A stretch of DNA of 59,560 nucleotides from an uncultured Mycoplasmatota bacterium (GCA_900546745.1 URDT01000004.1:1-59560); one strand, 5' to 3'. Counted from the first letter of the stretch, positions 1 to 8,425 are shown. The notes: generated by a model from the letters alone, not told the origin. A program made the numbers and translations.

Positions 1-275
1 TGCTTTAGTTCATGATATAATTCCTCTATCCATAAAAAATTTTTTAAGTATGTTACTGCAATATCGTAACAATACTGATATTTTTTCATAAGATAGTAAA
101 TTGCCTCATTTTTTATTTTTCCAAAATAATGATTGACAAATTCTTGCTTTGTCATTATTTTTAGATTAATAAGTTTTCTTTTACTAGAAAAATATTTTAA
201 GACTTTATTTTTATTTTCCGTGATTATTAAATCACCATTATTTACCTGTTCTAACATTTTATCACTAACTTTCAT
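1..275 (-). CDS. Hypothetical protein, N-terminal 91 residues (runs off the window)
   Basis: This is an open frame from an ATG at 275 to the left edge with no stop, so only the amino end is visible. It reads MKVSDKMLEQVNNGDLIITE and goes on through KNKVLKYFSSKRKLINLKIM. It is lysine- and aromatic-rich and soluble, with no signal peptide or membrane segment. There is no strong ribosome-binding site, although a TACAAT sequence lies just upstream. The style recalls the amino end of AddB-like PD-(D/E)XK nuclease/helicase proteins of related Bacilli, but no catalytic motif is visible, so this is only a suggestion. A terminator at 336-365 separates it from the operon upstream. Confidence 0.5.
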   Translation of the reverse strand, partial: MKVSDKMLEQVNNGDLIITENKNKVLKYFSSKRKLINLKIMTKQEFVNHYFGKIKNEAIYYLMKKYQYCYDIAVTYLKNFLWIEELYHELK

Positions 276-335
276 TATTTATTGTATCACAAATTATTTC
301 ATCAATATATGCTTTTTGAGGCTCTAATTATCAAG

Positions 336-365
336 AATAAAAAAAATCACTAAATTGATTTTTCT
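336..365 (-). terminator. Rho-independent terminator after the DUF1003 operon
   Basis: On the minus strand an AAAAATCA arm, a short ATTTAG loop and a TGATTTTT arm run into a T-tract. The loop carries the stop codon of the broken small ORF. It closes the transcript of the DUF1003 gene and its broken partner. Confidence 0.6.
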
Positions 366-588
366 TTTTTATTTTTCAAATTTTCTAGTTCAGCTATATA
401 GTTTTGTTTTAATAAACTATCCATATACCCATCTAAATTAACAATTAGATTTTTACACTTCACTAATTCTCTTATGTTTTTATTATTTTTGCATATTTAG
501 AAAATTCGTCTAAATTTTTGATATGAGTCTTTCTATTAGGATTATTAAGTTCTTTTTTTAATATTTCATTGAGTTGGTTATAATTCAT
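350..588 (-). pseudogene. Small hypothetical ORF broken by a one-base frameshift
   Basis: The frame opens at 588 (MNYNQLNEILKKELNNPNRK...) and overlaps the end of the DUF1003 gene by 11 bases, which suggests translational coupling. It stops after about 38 codons. Shifting by one base in the A-rich stretch near 485-500 continues the reading through IRELVKCKNLIVNLDGYMDS to a TAG at 350-352, directly at the terminator. The two halves together would make about 79 residues of lysine-rich helical protein. A one-base loss in an A run explains the break, either as a real mutation or as a sequencing error. The family is not recognised. Confidence 0.5.
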
Positions 589-1096
589 CTTTTTTCTCTT
601 TATCAATATATTTTTGAATTTCTCTTTGATTTTTTAATATCTCATCTATTTTATTATGTAATTCCTCTATAATTAACTCACTTTTTACATCTGTATAATA
701 ATCATTCTGATTTCTTAAACTATCTTTTTTTGATTGACGATTTTGGCTCATCATAATAATTGGAGCTTGAAATGCAGCTAAACAAGATAATAATAAATTT
801 AATAAAATAAATGGATATGGGTCTATTGCATTGTTTTTTAATATAATGGTATTTAGTATAATCCAAAATGTTAAAAATAAAGCAAATAATAGAATAAAAG
901 TCCAACTACCGGCAATTGCTGAAAATTTATCTGCTAATTTTTCTCCAAACGTTAAATTAGATTCTTCTTGTTTTTCCACATCTACAGCAATTGGTTTATC
1001 TACTAATAAATCTAACAATTCATCTTCTTCTGCTTTTGTAATTTCTTGTTTTAATAAAATATTAACAATCTCTTTTCTAGTTTTATTTTTTTGCAT
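578..1096 (-). CDS. DUF1003 family membrane protein
   Basis: This 172-residue protein starts at the ATG at 1096 behind an AGAGGTG ribosome-binding site, not at upstream in-frame codons. The centre has the DUF1003 pattern: FGEKLADKFSAIAGSWTFI, then two hydrophobic segments joined by a short polar loop containing DPYPFILLN, then FQAPIIMMSQNRQSKKD. The tail is a charged helix, probably a coiled coil. DUF1003 proteins are small two-helix membrane proteins of unknown function. The gene lies downstream of the UbiB-like operon and is followed by a broken small ORF. Confidence 0.8.
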   Translation of the reverse strand: MQKNKTRKEIVNILLKQEITKAEEDELLDLLVDKPIAVDVEKQEESNLTFGEKLADKFSAIAGSWTFILLFALFLTFWIILNTIILKNNAIDPYPFILLNLLLSCLAAFQAPIIMMSQNRQSKKDSLRNQNDYYTDVKSELIIEELHNKIDEILKNQREIQKYIDKEKKDEL

Positions 1097-1152
1097 ATTA
1101 ACACCTCTAAAAAAATTATACACCTATGTTGTTTATTTTTAATAGATTAAAG

Positions 1153-1179
1153 TAAAAAAGAGGATTATTTTTTCCTCTT
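1153..1179 (-). terminator. Terminator of the ubiB-like operon
   Basis: The minus strand reads AAGAGGA, an A-rich loop, TCCTCTT and then TTTTTA. The hairpin overlaps the stop codon of the UbiB-like gene. Confidence 0.7.
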
Positions 1180-2727
1180 AATTTTTGAATAAAACATTTT
1201 TAAAAATAACCAAATAGTAAATAGTGCTGCTAAAAGGAGATAAAGATAAAATATAAATGGTAATTTTCCTTTATTCATTACAGCCATCACACTAATTCCA
1301 ATAATGAACGCTAAATCTAATATTGTTATAATTGCTTGATGAAAAATATCTTCTATACGGTTCATTTGATTTTTTGAATCATTTAATTCCATTTGAAATC
1401 TTAATTCTCCATTATTAATTCCTCTTAATAATGAAAGTGTCTCATTAGGGATAGAACATAAAGAATTCCCGTTTTGCAATATCTTTACAAATTCTCTTTC
1501 TAGCACATCTTTTGTGATCAATTTTTTTGCTTTTACTCTATTTTTTAAAACTTGCATCAGATTAATACTAGGGCTTATTTCTTCTAATACCCCTTCAATT
1601 ACAACAATACCGCGAATTAACATTGAAATATCTTTCGGTAAAGTAATGGAATTGGAATTTAATAATTCAAACATATCTCTGGCAAATTCTTTAATATTTA
1701 TATCTGATATTTCTGTGGTTTTATTTTTATTTAAAACTGTTTTAATATCATTTTTTAACTTCATATAGTCGATATCATTGGAACTAGTATCCATAGAAAC
1801 TAATATATGAGCTATTTCAGATGTATTATTTGAAATAATAGCATTAATACAATCATTTAATAAATTTTTATTTTTAATAGTTAATGTCCCCATCATGCCA
1901 AAATCAAGATAAACAATTTTGCCATCTTGAATTTTGATGTTGTCGGAATGAGGATCAGCATGATAATATCCATCATCAATTGCTTGCTTAATATAATTAT
2001 CTGCTAGTTTATTAGCAATTTCATTCATGTCATATCCTAATGAATTTAATTTTTCTGTTTCATTAATGAATGGAGCATCAATATATTCCATTATTAATAC
2101 ATAAGGTGTAGAAATATCTTTATATACTTTTAATGGTTTTATATAAGCTATATTTTCATTGTTATTTTTAAATCTTTCTATATGATTTGCTTCTATTATA
2201 AAGTCCATTTCCTCTTTGGCAGAATCATACATTTCATCAATAATAGCTTGCAAATCCACAATATTACCAAACAATTTATCTAATTTTAAAATAGAAATAG
2301 CCTTTTTTAATAATTTTGTGTCTAACGTCATCATCTGATAAATATTAGTTCTTTGAATTTTAACAGCTACTACTTCTTTCGATTTTAAAACACCTAAATG
2401 AGTTTGTGCAATAGAGGCGGAACCAATAGGTGTTTCGTCAATAGATTCAAAAATTTCATTAAATTTGCCATTATATTCTCTGTTTAATATTTCAAAAACT
2501 TCCTCTTTATCCATTGGCTTTACAGAACAACGCAGTTTTTTTAATTCATCTGATATAGAAGCTGGTATTAAATCACTTCTAGAAGATAAAATCTGCCCCA
2601 TCTTCACGAATGTTGGTCCTAAATCTTCTATTGTTTCCCTAATATTTTGAGGCGATTTATCTTTTAATAAATTATGCTTGTTAATAATAGAGATTATTTC
2701 TTTTAAACGAGTAGTTTCATTATTCAT
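1165..2727 (-). CDS. ABC1/UbiB/AarF family atypical kinase
   Basis: This 520-residue protein carries the UbiB-family N-terminal signature (LGPTFVKMGQILSSRSDLIP, about residues 31-50), the alanine-rich loop region around PIGSASIAQTH, the catalytic-loop pattern YYHADPHSDN (about 255) and YLDFGMMG (about 273). Two membrane helices close the C-terminus before a KIKRKK tail. UbiB/ADCK proteins bind ATP and act in isoprenoid-quinone or lipid homeostasis; the substrate here is unknown. The start overlaps the upstream phasin-like gene by 8 bases, so the two are translated together. A paired phasin-like and UbiB gene is a recurring arrangement in Bacillota. The lipid role is inferred from the family. 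Confidence 0.85.
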   Translation of the reverse strand: MNNETTRLKEIISIINKHNLLKDKSPQNIRETIEDLGPTFVKMGQILSSRSDLIPASISDELKKLRCSVKPMDKEEVFEILNREYNGKFNEIFESIDETPIGSASIAQTHLGVLKSKEVVAVKIQRTNIYQMMTLDTKLLKKAISILKLDKLFGNIVDLQAIIDEMYDSAKEEMDFIIEANHIERFKNNNENIAYIKPLKVYKDISTPYVLIMEYIDAPFINETEKLNSLGYDMNEIANKLADNYIKQAIDDGYYHADPHSDNIKIQDGKIVYLDFGMMGTLTIKNKNLLNDCINAIISNNTSEIAHILVSMDTSSNDIDYMKLKNDIKTVLNKNKTTEISDINIKEFARDMFELLNSNSITLPKDISMLIRGIVVIEGVLEEISPSINLMQVLKNRVKAKKLITKDVLEREFVKILQNGNSLCSIPNETLSLLRGINNGELRFQMELNDSKNQMNRIEDIFHQAIITILDLAFIIGISVMAVMNKGKLPFIFYLYLLLAALFTIWLFLKMFYSKIKRKK

Positions 2728-3028
2728 CTTTTTTTGATTTTGTTTCCTTTAATAATTTCATAATTTCATTTTTTTCTTCTTTTGACATTTTTTGAATTGC
2801 CTCTTTTACTTCTTCTGTTGTCACTTCTTTATTTTCTACAACAACGGTAACGTTTTCTTTAATTTTTTCTTCAATATTATGTTTTAATTCTTCATTGGCA
2901 ACTTTTCCTTCTTCGTAAATTTTTGTGCCTTTTTCTAATAATTCATTCTTTATTTCTTTTGCTTTATCAGTGGTAAGAGACATTGCGCCTAATCCCATTA
3001 GCATAATGTTTTTTAATTCTTCTTTCAT
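2720..3028 (-). CDS. Phasin-like amphipathic helical protein
   Basis: This is a 102-residue protein starting at the ATG at 3028 behind a strong AGGAGG site. After a short hydrophobic stretch (NIMLMGLGAMSLTTDKAKEI) it is almost wholly charged alpha-helix, rich in E and K, as in the PhaF/phasin-like family. No enzyme motif is present. It is translationally coupled to the downstream UbiB-like kinase. A 17-bp palindrome lies 53 bp upstream and resembles the one between the two XRE genes near 10.04 kb, so a common regulator is possible. The role, perhaps a membrane- or lipid-associated partner of UbiB, is inferred. Confidence 0.6.
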   Translation of the reverse strand: MKEELKNIMLMGLGAMSLTTDKAKEIKNELLEKGTKIYEEGKVANEELKHNIEEKIKENVTVVVENKEVTTEEVKEAIQKMSKEEKNEIMKLLKETKSKKDE

Positions 3029-3080
3029 ATTATTCCTCCTATATTTTTTATTATAGCACTCTATTATATTTTTATTCAAT

Positions 3081-3097
3081 AATGACTATTAGTCATT
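3081..3097. promoter_or_regulatory. 17-bp palindrome, candidate operator of the phasin-ubiB operon
   Basis: The sequence AATGACTATTAGTCATT is a perfect inverted repeat around a central base. Its core GACTATTAGTC is identical to the core of the palindrome at 10036-10052. It sits just upstream of the phasin-like start, where a repressor or activator could act. Confidence 0.45.
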
Positions 3098-3115
3098 TAC
3101 ATTTGTTTAACAACT

Positions 3116-3143
3116 AAAAAAATAGATAATCAATTATCTATTT
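3116..3143 (-). terminator. Terminator after the CotF-type coat genes
   Basis: Arms AAATAGATAAT and ATTATCTATTT are separated by a two-base spacer and followed on the minus strand by a T-tract. The hairpin overlaps the end of the second coat gene. Confidence 0.75.
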
Positions 3144-3379
3144 CCGAATTTTTCTTTTGACTGTTCAATTTTTTGTTGTTCTACTTGTTCTACTTGATAC
3201 CAACCTTTTTGTTCCATAAAAGTAAATATTTCATTTTGTAGGTCTAAACATTCATTTAAAGTATTATGAAAAGCTTTATGAATATCAGGTGTTGAAGATT
3301 CTACACTTCCATGATACAAAATATCGCTAATATTTTTAGTAGATGTTAAGATTGTGTTCATAATTAATTTTGATTCCAT
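3134..3379 (-). CDS. CotF-type spore coat protein, C-terminal domain type
   Basis: This 81-residue protein matches the conserved end of the Coat F family: LYHGSVESSTPDIHKAFHNT followed by LNECLDLQNEIFTFMEQKGWY, then a Q/E/K-rich tail. It starts at 3379 after AGGAGGAA with suitable spacing. It lies 8 bp downstream of a second small coat-like gene. Together they look like the two halves of a CotF domain made as separate proteins, as seen in many Clostridia. Coat F proteins are deposited on the forespore surface, which fits the other sporulation genes in the window. Family assignment is good; the function is inferred from it. Confidence 0.8.
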   Translation of the reverse strand: MESKLIMNTILTSTKNISDILYHGSVESSTPDIHKAFHNTLNECLDLQNEIFTFMEQKGWYQVEQVEQQKIEQSKEKFGNR

Positions 3380-3387
3380 ATTTCCTC

Positions 3388-3570
3388 CTATTTCATTAAA
3401 AGTTTAAACATTGTATTATAATGCATCTGATATTTGTTTTCTAAATATATTATAAAATTCTTAATATCAGTTTCTGGAATTTCATTTGAAATATCACTGC
3501 AAAAATTTTCTAAAATTTGTTCATGAGATAAAACATCCTCAATGTAAAGTAATTCCTTTTCTGTCATCAT
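3388..3570 (-). CDS. Small CotF-like spore coat partner protein
   Basis: This 60-residue helical protein (MMTEKELLYIEDVLSHEQIL...) resembles the amino half of Coat F family proteins, which begin with a TEKELLYIED-type helix. AGGTGATGAA precedes two consecutive ATG codons, so the start could be either. It is co-transcribed with the downstream CotF-type gene, 8 bp away. No signal peptide or cysteine is present. It probably forms a complex with its neighbour; this is an inference from size, motif and linkage. Confidence 0.65.
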   Translation of the reverse strand: MMTEKELLYIEDVLSHEQILENFCSDISNEIPETDIKNFIIYLENKYQMHYNTMFKLLMK

Positions 3571-3615
3571 TTCATCACCTATTGTTATTATGTTTTTATT
3601 TTATTTTTTTATTCA

Positions 3616-3650
3616 AAAAAACTATAACTTATCTGGGTTATAGTTATTTA
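3616..3650 (-). terminator. Terminator of the alarmone synthetase gene
   Basis: The minus strand reads AACTATAAC, an 8-base loop, GTTATAGTT and then a T run. The hairpin overlaps the last codons and stop of the gene. Confidence 0.75.
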
Positions 3651-4254
3651 CATATTTTTTTAATTCGTTCATTTTTTCATCTAAGGCTTCAATGTCTAAA
3701 GAACAATGATACATTTCTTTTTTTACTTCTTCTGGTATTTCTTTAAATTTATATTGTATTTTATGATCTAGACTTGCCCAAAAATCCATAGCAATTGTTC
3801 GAATTTGAATTTCAGCATCGATATATTCTGTTTTATTATCTACGAAAATTGGGACTTCAATAATCAAGTGATAACTAATATATCCTGTATCTTTTGGATT
3901 TGCTATATAGTCTTTTTCTTCTTTTATCTTAAATTGATTTGATTTTTTTATTAGGTTTACAACTTCGTAAACATCTGTTAAAAAGGAACAAACGATACGA
4001 ACTCCTATCATATCATGAACATGTTTTCTTAAATTATTTACAGTAATTTCGTAATTTTTTCTTTCTAGTTTTTTGATTGCGCTATCTTGACTTTTAATTC
4101 TAGATTTGACATGTTCCACAGGATTGTATTTTGTTTTAAATACATGACCTTTAATTAATATATCTAATTCTGTCTCTAACATTTCTAGAGCAAATTCATA
4201 TTTTAAAAGTGTTTCTTCTAATAATTGTTGTTCTCCAGGTTTAAATTTTTCCAC
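3622..4254 (-). CDS. Small alarmone synthetase, RelQ/YjbM type (GTP pyrophosphokinase)
   Basis: This is a 210-residue single-domain RelA/SpoT synthetase without an HD hydrolase or regulatory domains, the usual size for RelQ (SasB). It transfers pyrophosphate from ATP to GDP or GTP to make (p)ppGpp. Visible motifs are HDMIGVRIVCSF (about 99-110), the TGYISYHL substrate loop and EIQIRTIAMDFWASLDHKIQ. The predicted start is GTG at 4254 behind GATGGTGAT. It has its own terminator, so it is transcribed alone. Which of the small synthetase subgroups it belongs to is not certain; the four-helix C-terminal tail is short. Confidence 0.85.
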   Translation of the reverse strand: MEKFKPGEQQLLEETLLKYEFALEMLETELDILIKGHVFKTKYNPVEHVKSRIKSQDSAIKKLERKNYEITVNNLRKHVHDMIGVRIVCSFLTDVYEVVNLIKKSNQFKIKEEKDYIANPKDTGYISYHLIIEVPIFVDNKTEYIDAEIQIRTIAMDFWASLDHKIQYKFKEIPEEVKKEMYHCSLDIEALDEKMNELKKYVNNYNPDKL

Positions 4255-4314
4255 AATATCACCATCCTTAACGGTATATGTATTTTAACACTGATTTTTA
4301 TTTCGTGCAAATTT

Positions 4315-4346
4315 TAAAATAGAGCCATTATTTTGACTCTATTTTA
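4315..4346 (-). terminator. Probable terminator of clpB
   Basis: Arms AAAATAGAG and CTCTATTTT flank a 12-base loop at the end of clpB. The tail beyond the stem is only moderately T-rich. Confidence 0.5.
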
Positions 4347-6430
4347 AAGATATAATCAGTATCATAATCTATGATAACTTTATTTCCATATTTTAATTCA
4401 TCATTAATAATCATCTTAGATAGTTCTGTTTCTACAATGTGACTTACAAGTCTTTTTAATGGACGTGCACCATAGTTTACATCAAATCCTTGATCGATCA
4501 TATTTTTTCTAGCAGAATCTGTTAATTCTATATGGATATTTAAATCTATTAATCTTTTTTCAATATCATGAATAATTTTATCTAGAATTTTAGAAATACT
4601 ATCTTTATTTAATGGATTAAATACAATAATTTCATCTACACGATTAATAAATTCTGGACGGAAAAATTTCTTTAGTTCTGGCATTACTTGATCTGTATTA
4701 CCATCTAATATATATTCGCTTCCTAAGTTTGAAGTCATAATAATAATTGTGTTTTTGAAATCAACAGTACGACCATTAGAATCTGTAATTCTACCATCAT
4801 CTAATATCTGAAGTAATAAGTTTAGTACTTCCGGATGTGCTTTTTCGATTTCATCAAATAATACTATACTATAAGGATTTCTTCTAACAGCTTCTGTTAA
4901 TTGTCCTCCTTCATCATATCCAACATATCCTGGAGGAGAACCTATCAATCTGGAAGTAGAGAATTTTTCCATATATTCACTCATATCAATACGAATCATA
5001 TGTTTTTCATCATCGAATAGTTCATAAGCAAGTGTTTTAGCAATTTCTGTTTTTCCTACACCTGTTGGTCCTAAGAATATAAAGGAACCAATTGGACGAT
5101 TTGGATCTTTAATTCCACTTCTTGATTTTAAAATTGCTTCACTTACTAATTTTAAAGCTTCATCTTGACCAATTACTCGTTTTTTCATGTTATCTTCAAG
5201 ATGAAGAAGTTTTTCTTTTTCACTACTCATTAATTTTGAAATTGGAATATTCGTCCATCTAGAAATAACAGATGCAATATCATTTGGAGTAACCGTATCA
5301 CTTAAGATTTTATTTTTTTCTTTGCTATTTAATTCTTGTAGTTCACGTTCTAGTTTTGGAATTTCGCCATGTCTTAAGATTGCGGCTTTTTCTAGATTAT
5401 ATTCATTTTCTGCTTGTTCTAGATCAAAATTAGCCTTTTCTAATTCTTTTTTCTTCGATTTAATTTGATTATTAATTTGTTTTTCTTGATTCCAAGAATC
5501 TGTTAATTCTTTTTCTTCTTTGGTCAACTTTTCTAATTCTTCGTTAATTTTTTCCATTCTTTTCTTTGATAATTCATCTTTTTCTTTTTTGATTGCCTGT
5601 TTTTCGATTTGAAGACGCATTATTTTTCTGGTTAATGTATCAAGGTTTGTTGGAACGGAATCCATTTGAACACGAATAGTTGCACAAGCCTCATCTACTA
5701 AATCAATTGCTTTATCAGGTAAGAAACGATCCGTTATATAACGATTTGACAAAGTTGCTGCGGAAATTAATGCTTTATCTTGAATAGTAACTCCATGATG
5801 AATTTCAAATCTTTGTTTTAATCCTCTTAATATAGTGATTGTATCTTCAACTGTTGGTTCACTTACTATAATTTTTTGGAAACGTCTTTCTAGGGCTCCA
5901 TCTTTTTCAATATATTTACGATATTCATTTAGTGTAGTAGCACCAATGACATGAATTTCACCTCTTGCTAACATTGGCTTTAATATATTTGATGTATCCA
6001 TTGCACCTTCCATATTACCAGAACCTACAATTGTATGAATTTCATCGATAAACATGATGATGTTTCCTTCGGATTTTTTGATTTCATTTAAAACATTTTT
6101 TAGTCTTTCCTCAAATTCTCCTCGATATTTTGCTCCCGCTATCAATGAAGCCATATCTAATTCCCAAATAGTTTTATTTTTTAAGCTATTAGGAACATCC
6201 CCTTTTACTATTCTTAAGGCTAGTCCTTCAATAATAGCTGTTTTACCGACACCGGGTTCACCAATTAATACTGGATTATTTTTGGTTTTTCTAGATAAAA
6301 CTCTAGTGATTCCTCTAATTTCTTCATCACGACCAATTACAGGATCAATTTTACCTTTTTTTACCTCTTCGATGATATTACGTCCATATTTTTCAAGAAC
6401 ATTTTCTTCTTTTTCATTTGTATTAAACAT
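4328..6430 (-). CDS. clpB: ClpB-type AAA+ disaggregase lacking the N-terminal domain
   Basis: This 700-residue HSP100 chaperone has two AAA+ modules. The first has Walker A GEPGVGKT (about 58) and FIDEIHT; the second has GPTGVGKT and FDEIEKAHPEV. Between them is a long coiled-coil M domain (about residues 280-385), which marks ClpB rather than ClpC or ClpA. Full-length ClpB is about 860 residues; here the paired N-terminal Clp repeats are missing and the protein starts almost at the first AAA module (YGRNIIEEVKKGKIDPVIGR). The start at 6430 has an AGAGGTGATG site and there is no longer in-frame start. ClpB works with DnaK to recover aggregated proteins. A CIRCE operator over the promoter indicates HrcA control. 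Confidence 0.92.
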   Translation of the reverse strand: MFNTNEKEENVLEKYGRNIIEEVKKGKIDPVIGRDEEIRGITRVLSRKTKNNPVLIGEPGVGKTAIIEGLALRIVKGDVPNSLKNKTIWELDMASLIAGAKYRGEFEERLKNVLNEIKKSEGNIIMFIDEIHTIVGSGNMEGAMDTSNILKPMLARGEIHVIGATTLNEYRKYIEKDGALERRFQKIIVSEPTVEDTITILRGLKQRFEIHHGVTIQDKALISAATLSNRYITDRFLPDKAIDLVDEACATIRVQMDSVPTNLDTLTRKIMRLQIEKQAIKKEKDELSKKRMEKINEELEKLTKEEKELTDSWNQEKQINNQIKSKKKELEKANFDLEQAENEYNLEKAAILRHGEIPKLERELQELNSKEKNKILSDTVTPNDIASVISRWTNIPISKLMSSEKEKLLHLEDNMKKRVIGQDEALKLVSEAILKSRSGIKDPNRPIGSFIFLGPTGVGKTEIAKTLAYELFDDEKHMIRIDMSEYMEKFSTSRLIGSPPGYVGYDEGGQLTEAVRRNPYSIVLFDEIEKAHPEVLNLLLQILDDGRITDSNGRTVDFKNTIIIMTSNLGSEYILDGNTDQVMPELKKFFRPEFINRVDEIIVFNPLNKDSISKILDKIIHDIEKRLIDLNIHIELTDSARKNMIDQGFDVNYGARPLKRLVSHIVETELSKMIINDELKYGNKVIIDYDTDYIFKIESK

Positions 6431-6454
6431 ATCATCACCTCTTTCTAATTCTGT

Positions 6455-6482
6455 ATTATACTCTTAAATTAGCACTTGTCAA
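6455..6482 (-). promoter_or_regulatory. Sigma-A promoter of clpB
   Basis: On the minus strand a consensus TTGACA (+ strand 6477-6482) is followed after 16 bases by a consensus TATAAT (6455-6460). The -35 box lies inside the CIRCE element. Confidence 0.8.
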
Positions 6483-6495
6483 GTAAGAGTGCTAA
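6469..6495. promoter_or_regulatory. CIRCE operator (HrcA binding site)
   Basis: Inverted repeat TTAGCACTT - 9 bases - GAGTGCTAA, one base away from the canonical CIRCE arms. It overlaps the -35 region of the clpB promoter, so bound HrcA would block transcription until heat shock. Confidence 0.92.
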
Positions 6496-6508
6496 AATAT
6501 GACAAATT

Positions 6509-8020
6509 TTATATTTTTTCAATTAATTTTTTATAATTTTTCCATAACTCTTTTACAAATATTGATTGATTTTTATTTGGTATTAATAAATAGATTTTGT
6601 TTTTTGTACGTGTAAGTGCTACATAAAAAAGTCTTCTTTCTTCATCATATGGATATTTTGCGGAAGATTTTGACACAAGCCTTAATATCTTATTATTTTT
6701 AATTTGACTTGGAAAACCTAACAATTCATCCTTCATATTAATAAGAATTACATTTTCTTCTTCTAATCCTTTTGATTTATGTACTGTTAAGTAAGTTATT
6801 TTAATATTATCATCTAATTTATAAATAATTTCATTCTCTTTTACTTTAAAATACCTATAATCCAATACGGAGTGAATATCTTTATTATTTCGTCCTAACA
6901 CTAAAATTGGTTTTTGCGTTTCTTTATAAATTTTCTTTATTAATTCTTGAAATTGTTGCTTTAAATTCACATAATTTACAAAGACAATTGGTTTATCTAT
7001 TCTCTTACTAGATTTTAAATTTTTCTTTAGTTGTGCTTTATTTTTCATTACGAATTTTCCTGCAACTTGAATCAATTCTTGGCTATTTCGATATGTATTT
7101 TCTATTCTCATGACTTTAGAATCTTTAAAATAAGAATTAAAATTTAAAAATAAGGATAAATCACAACCTGTGAAACGATATATAGATTGAAAATCATCTC
7201 CTACCACCATTAATTTAGCATTTGTAAAATTTAATATTTCTTTTACTAAGTTAAATCTTACAAGTGAAGTATCTTGATATTCGTCAATCATTACATATTG
7301 AACTTTCTCACGGTACCCTTCTTTTTGGATTTTTTCCGTTGCTCTTATTAACATATCATCAAAGTCAATTTCGTTGTTTAGTTTTAAATATTCTTCATAT
7401 TCTAAATAACAATTTAAAATAAGTGTTAATATGGATTTTTCTTTTTTATATGAAAAAGATTTTTTAATTTTTTTAGAAAACTTTATAAAATCGTTTAGTT
7501 CATAGTTATTACATTTAAATAAGTGAATAAAAGTGGATATTAAGCGTTGTAACAAAATAATTTTGCTATCACCTTTTTCATAATTTTTAATATATTCTTC
7601 TTTATTTTTTAATGAAAAATATTTTAGAGTTAATGACATTATTTCTGGATAATTTAATATTTTTGTTTTAAAGAATTCGTCAATAATATAATCTAAAGTA
7701 CTAGGATCTGCTATAGTATAGTTATGATCTTCTTTCAAAATATTGAGCGCTAATTTATGAAAAGTATAGACAGGAATTTCAAAGTTAAATTCGTTTTTTA
7801 TTTTTTCTCTTAGGCTATCAGAAGATGCTTTTGTGAATGAAATACAAATAATTTCATTTGGTGAAATATTTTTTACCTTTACTAAATAATAAATTTTTCC
7901 TAATATAGTTAGTGTTTTTCCACTTCCTGCTCCTGCAACAACTAATAAATGATTGCTTTCATCTTCGACAATTGCTTTTTGTTGATTATCTAAATCATAT
8001 CCACATATTTTTTGATTCAT
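6509..8020 (-). CDS. UvrD/REP-like superfamily 1 DNA helicase
   Basis: This 503-residue SF1 helicase has Walker A GAGSGKT (about residue 30), motif Ia near CISFTKASSDSL, Walker B MIDEYQDT, GDDFQSIYRFTG (motif III), NTYRNSQEL (motif IV), TVHKSKGLEEENVILIN (motif V) and RRLFYVALTRTK (motif VI). All helicase motifs are present, but it is much shorter than PcrA/UvrD (about 720-740), with small accessory subdomains and no C-terminal RNA-polymerase-binding tail. It is an ATP-driven single-strand DNA translocase, probably in repair. It is separate from clpB, on the same strand but with its own upstream region. It is not a clear PcrA ortholog. Confidence 0.85.
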   Translation of the reverse strand: MNQKICGYDLDNQQKAIVEDESNHLLVVAGAGSGKTLTILGKIYYLVKVKNISPNEIICISFTKASSDSLREKIKNEFNFEIPVYTFHKLALNILKEDHNYTIADPSTLDYIIDEFFKTKILNYPEIMSLTLKYFSLKNKEEYIKNYEKGDSKIILLQRLISTFIHLFKCNNYELNDFIKFSKKIKKSFSYKKEKSILTLILNCYLEYEEYLKLNNEIDFDDMLIRATEKIQKEGYREKVQYVMIDEYQDTSLVRFNLVKEILNFTNAKLMVVGDDFQSIYRFTGCDLSLFLNFNSYFKDSKVMRIENTYRNSQELIQVAGKFVMKNKAQLKKNLKSSKRIDKPIVFVNYVNLKQQFQELIKKIYKETQKPILVLGRNNKDIHSVLDYRYFKVKENEIIYKLDDNIKITYLTVHKSKGLEEENVILINMKDELLGFPSQIKNNKILRLVSKSSAKYPYDEERRLFYVALTRTKNKIYLLIPNKNQSIFVKELWKNYKKLIEKI

Positions 8021-8166
8021 TATATCACCAAGAAAATTATATAAATTTTTATTTCTTTTTCAAGTTTTCAATTTTAAATATTGGATTTTATTTTTTTATA
8101 AATTGATTGTTTTCGATAATTATTTTTTTATTTTGGAATATTTTATTTATTAATTATAATTTTTAA

Positions 8167-8194
8167 CAAAAAAACTAACCTATTTCTAGATTAG
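8167..8194 (-). terminator. Terminator of tRNA-His
   Basis: On the minus strand CTAATCTA and TAGGTTAG pair around a GAAA tetraloop, followed by seven T. Confidence 0.8.
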
Positions 8195-8233
8195 CAATTT
8201 ATCTTGATCGAAAAAATCGAACATATTTCAATA

Positions 8234-8310
8234 TGGGGCGCGGTAAGGGGATCGAACCCTTGCATAACGGAACCACAATCCGCCGTGTTAACCACTTCAC
8301 CAACCACGCC
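8234..8310 (-). tRNA. tRNA-His (GTG anticodon)
   Basis: This is a 77-nt cloverleaf with encoded CCA. The anticodon loop is TTGTGGT within a GCGGA/TCCGT stem, giving anticodon GTG. The extra 5' G at position -1 (8310) pairs with discriminator C73, the identity element of histidine tRNA. The T-loop GGGTTCGATCCCC is canonical. It has its own promoter and terminator and so is a single-gene unit. Confidence 0.95.
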
Positions 8311-8333
8311 ATGTAACATTCGTTACACGATAT

Positions 8334-8362
8334 ATTTTATCAATAAATTTATTTTAACGCAA
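8334..8362 (-). promoter_or_regulatory. Promoter of tRNA-His
   Basis: On the minus strand TTGCGT (8357-8362) and TAAAAT (8334-8339) are separated by 17 bases, with the tRNA beginning about 24 bases further down. Confidence 0.65.
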
Positions 8363-8425
8363 CCCTTTTTATAAAATTAATAGAATTATTTATAGTTTAA
8401 TACCCAATCAACATTTAACCTATCA

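Noticed and set aside
133..327. Plus-strand 64-codon open frame at the left edge
   Set aside because: It is antisense to the truncated minus-strand gene, has no ribosome-binding site and has low-complexity F/I/L/S composition typical of AT-rich antisense frames.
8021..8233. Possible small gene between the helicase and tRNA-His
   Set aside because: Only an AT-rich spacer and the tRNA terminator are visible; no frame with a ribosome-binding site.
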